Both the position numbers and the translations under genes were made by a program. Shown piece after piece: positions 5,508-6,701 of a stretch of 6,701 nt of DNA. The notes beneath the pieces were generated by a model that was not told the origin of the DNA, did no database searches, and saw nothing but the letters and a program-made list of their open reading frames with translations. Positions within the stretch are counted from its first letter, which is position 1; the number at the start of each line of letters is the position of its first letter. This DNA is from Nanobdellota archaeon (GTDB lineage Archaea > Nanobdellota > Nanobdellia > SCGC-AAA011-G17 > JAFCDX01), in NCBI GenBank assembly GCA_018816585.1, contig JAHIVQ010000012.1:1-6701 (forward strand). The letters run 5' to 3'.

Positions 5508-6701
5508 ATGAAAGCAAGTGATTTAAGAAGGAAGTACCTTGAATTTTTCAATTCTAAAGGGCATTCTATAATAAAATCAGCTTCTTTAGTGCCTGAAAAT
5601 GATCCTACAGTATTATTCACAACAGCTGGAATGCATCCTCTTGTTCCTTTTTTATTAGGAGAAAAACATCCTTTAGGTAAGAGAATTGCAAATGTACAAA
5701 AATGTATAAGAACAGGGGATATAGAAGAAGTTGGTGATGATACACATTTAACATTCTTTGAAATGCTAGGAAATTGGTCGCTTGGTGATTATTTTAAGAA
5801 AGAAGCTATTGAATTTAGTTTTGAATTTTTGACTTCAAAAAAATGGCTTGGAATTGATGTTAATAAATTGGGGGTTACTTGCTTTGCTGGAGATAAAGAC
5901 GCACCAAAAGATGAAGAAGCAGCAAATATATGGTTAAAATTAGGAATTAAAAAAGAAAGAATTGCATTTTTATCAAAAGCTGATAATTGGTGGGGCCCTG
6001 CTGGTTCAACTGGTCCTTGCGGTCCTGATACTGAAATGTTCTACTGGATCTCTGATGAAGAGCCCCCAAAATTTGATCCAGAAGATAAAAGGTGGGTTGA
6101 AATATGGAATGATGTTTTCATGCAGTACAATAAAAATAAAGATGGAATATATGAATTATCAAAGCAAAAAAATGTTGATACTGGAATGGGTGTTGAAAGA
6201 ACAATTACTGTGCTTGAAGGAAAAAAATCAGTTTATGAAACAGAATTATTTTTACCAATAATAAAAGAGATAAAATCATTAGTAAAAGAAAAAAATGAGA
6301 AATATATAAGAATAATTGCAGATCATCTTAAGGCTGCAACATTAATTATAAGTGATGGTGTTATTCCATCAAATGTTGAACGTGGTTATGTATTAAGAAG
6401 ATTAATAAGAAGAGCTATAAGATTAGGAAAATTAATGGGTATTAAAAATGCTTTCTGTTCAAAAATAAGTGATATTGTAATTAATATGTATAAAGAAGAA
6501 TATCCTGAGCTTGAAAGAAATAAGGAAAAAATAAATGAAGAACTTGAAAAAGAAGAAGAGAGATTTTCAAAAACATTAGAAAGTGGATTAAAACAATTTG
6601 AAAAAGTTGTTGTTAACAAAAAAATTTCAGGAAGTGATGCATTTTTATTATTCCAGTCTTTTGGTTTTCCAATTGAAATGACTCAAGAACTTGCTAAAGA
6701 A
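5508..6701 (+). CDS. alaS: Alanyl-tRNA synthetase, bacterial type (N-terminal 398 residues; continues past window)
   Basis: The enzyme charges tRNA-Ala with alanine using ATP. The visible part is the class II catalytic domain and most of the tRNA-recognition domain. Landmarks are LFTTAGMHPLVP (36-47), the motif 2 region KCIRTGDIEEVG (65-76) with THLTFFEMLGNWSLGDYFK (79-97), WWGPAGSTGPCGPDTEMF (161-178), EIWNDVFMQYN (198-208), motif 3 GMGVERT (226-232) and SDGVIPSNVERGYVLRRLIRR (282-302). The ATG at 5508 gives the N-terminus expected for bacterial AlaRS, without the extra N-terminal segment I expect of archaeal enzymes. Details such as GPAG and GPDTEMF recall CPR bacteria. N289 matches E. coli Asn303, but the residue matching Asp400 is Gln383. 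Whether editing and C-Ala domains follow lies outside the window. Transcription is probably leaderless from the TATA box at 5479. Confidence 0.96.
   Translation, partial: MKASDLRRKYLEFFNSKGHSIIKSASLVPENDPTVLFTTAGMHPLVPFLLGEKHPLGKRIANVQKCIRTGDIEEVGDDTHLTFFEMLGNWSLGDYFKKEAIEFSFEFLTSKKWLGIDVNKLGVTCFAGDKDAPKDEEAANIWLKLGIKKERIAFLSKADNWWGPAGSTGPCGPDTEMFYWISDEEPPKFDPEDKRWVEIWNDVFMQYNKNKDGIYELSKQKNVDTGMGVERTITVLEGKKSVYETELFLPIIKEIKSLVKEKNEKYIRIIADHLKAATLIISDGVIPSNVERGYVLRRLIRRAIRLGKLMGIKNAFCSKISDIVINMYKEEYPELERNKEKINEELEKEEERFSKTLESGLKQFEKVVVNKKISGSDAFLLFQSFGFPIEMTQELAKE

Noticed and set aside
5962..6261. 99-codon open frame on the plus strand
   Set aside because: It lies wholly inside alaS in another frame. 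The alaS frame carries the conserved AlaRS motifs there (WWGPAGSTGPCG, EIWNDVFMQYN, GMGVERT); the alternative translation shows no domain.
6386..6619. 77-codon open frame on the minus strand
   Set aside because: It is antisense to the alaS tRNA-recognition region. Its Ser/Phe/Leu-rich product is what A-rich lysine/glutamate codons give on the opposite strand.
1..6701. CRISPR array, tRNA/rRNA gene, insertion sequence, or recoded TGA codons
   Set aside because: I saw no regularly spaced identical repeats of CRISPR length, no cloverleaf, no transposase motif or terminal inverted repeats. The long frames contain no in-frame TGA, so the standard code is sufficient.

Overview
The window is A+T-rich and reads best as DNA of a small-genome archaeon of the DPANN group (Woesearchaeota/Pacearchaeota-like). 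Three things support this. There is a palindromic TATA box centred 25.5 bp from the start codons of two divergent genes, which fits leaderless archaeal transcription. There is a very large secreted protein with about 65 N-glycosylation sequons. Its architecture (calcium-loop beta-propellers followed by Ig-like and DUF11-like domains) is one I associate with DPANN surface proteins. The lineage is an inference. The alanyl-tRNA synthetase looks bacterial (CPR-like) instead, so a CPR bacterium is the main alternative.

Layout. Minus strand 1-4443 is one uninterrupted, 3'-truncated reading frame of at least 1481 residues. It has a signal peptide, two duplicated units (each an 8-repeat FG-GAP-type propeller plus a Trp-x-x-x-Cys Ig-like domain), two further Ig-like domains and tandem DUF11-like repeats that run off the edge. 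Just upstream, and overlapping it by 4 bases (ATGA), is a 45-codon gene (4440-4577, minus) encoding a probable ribbon-helix-helix DNA-binding protein. Its start codon is preceded by three 10-bp tandem repeats, an inverted repeat and a TATA-like box. This looks like a self-regulated two-gene operon for a giant cell-surface adhesin.

The intergenic stretch 4578-4746 holds that promoter plus a T-rich termination region of the next gene with two identical 14-bp direct repeats. Minus strand 4747-5457 encodes a 236-residue LamG-like lipoprotein. It is divergent from plus strand 5508-6701, the first 398 residues of alanyl-tRNA synthetase, which continues beyond the window. The 50 bp between them contain one symmetric TATA box.

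The minus-strand genes all make surface-exposed products, plus their presumed regulator. The plus-strand gene is core translation. The most notable points are the symmetric shared promoter, the mini-regulator/adhesin operon with its putative operator, the clean duplication inside the adhesin, and a substitution in the synthetase at the position that in E. coli (Asp400) reads the G3:U70 identity pair of tRNA-Ala.
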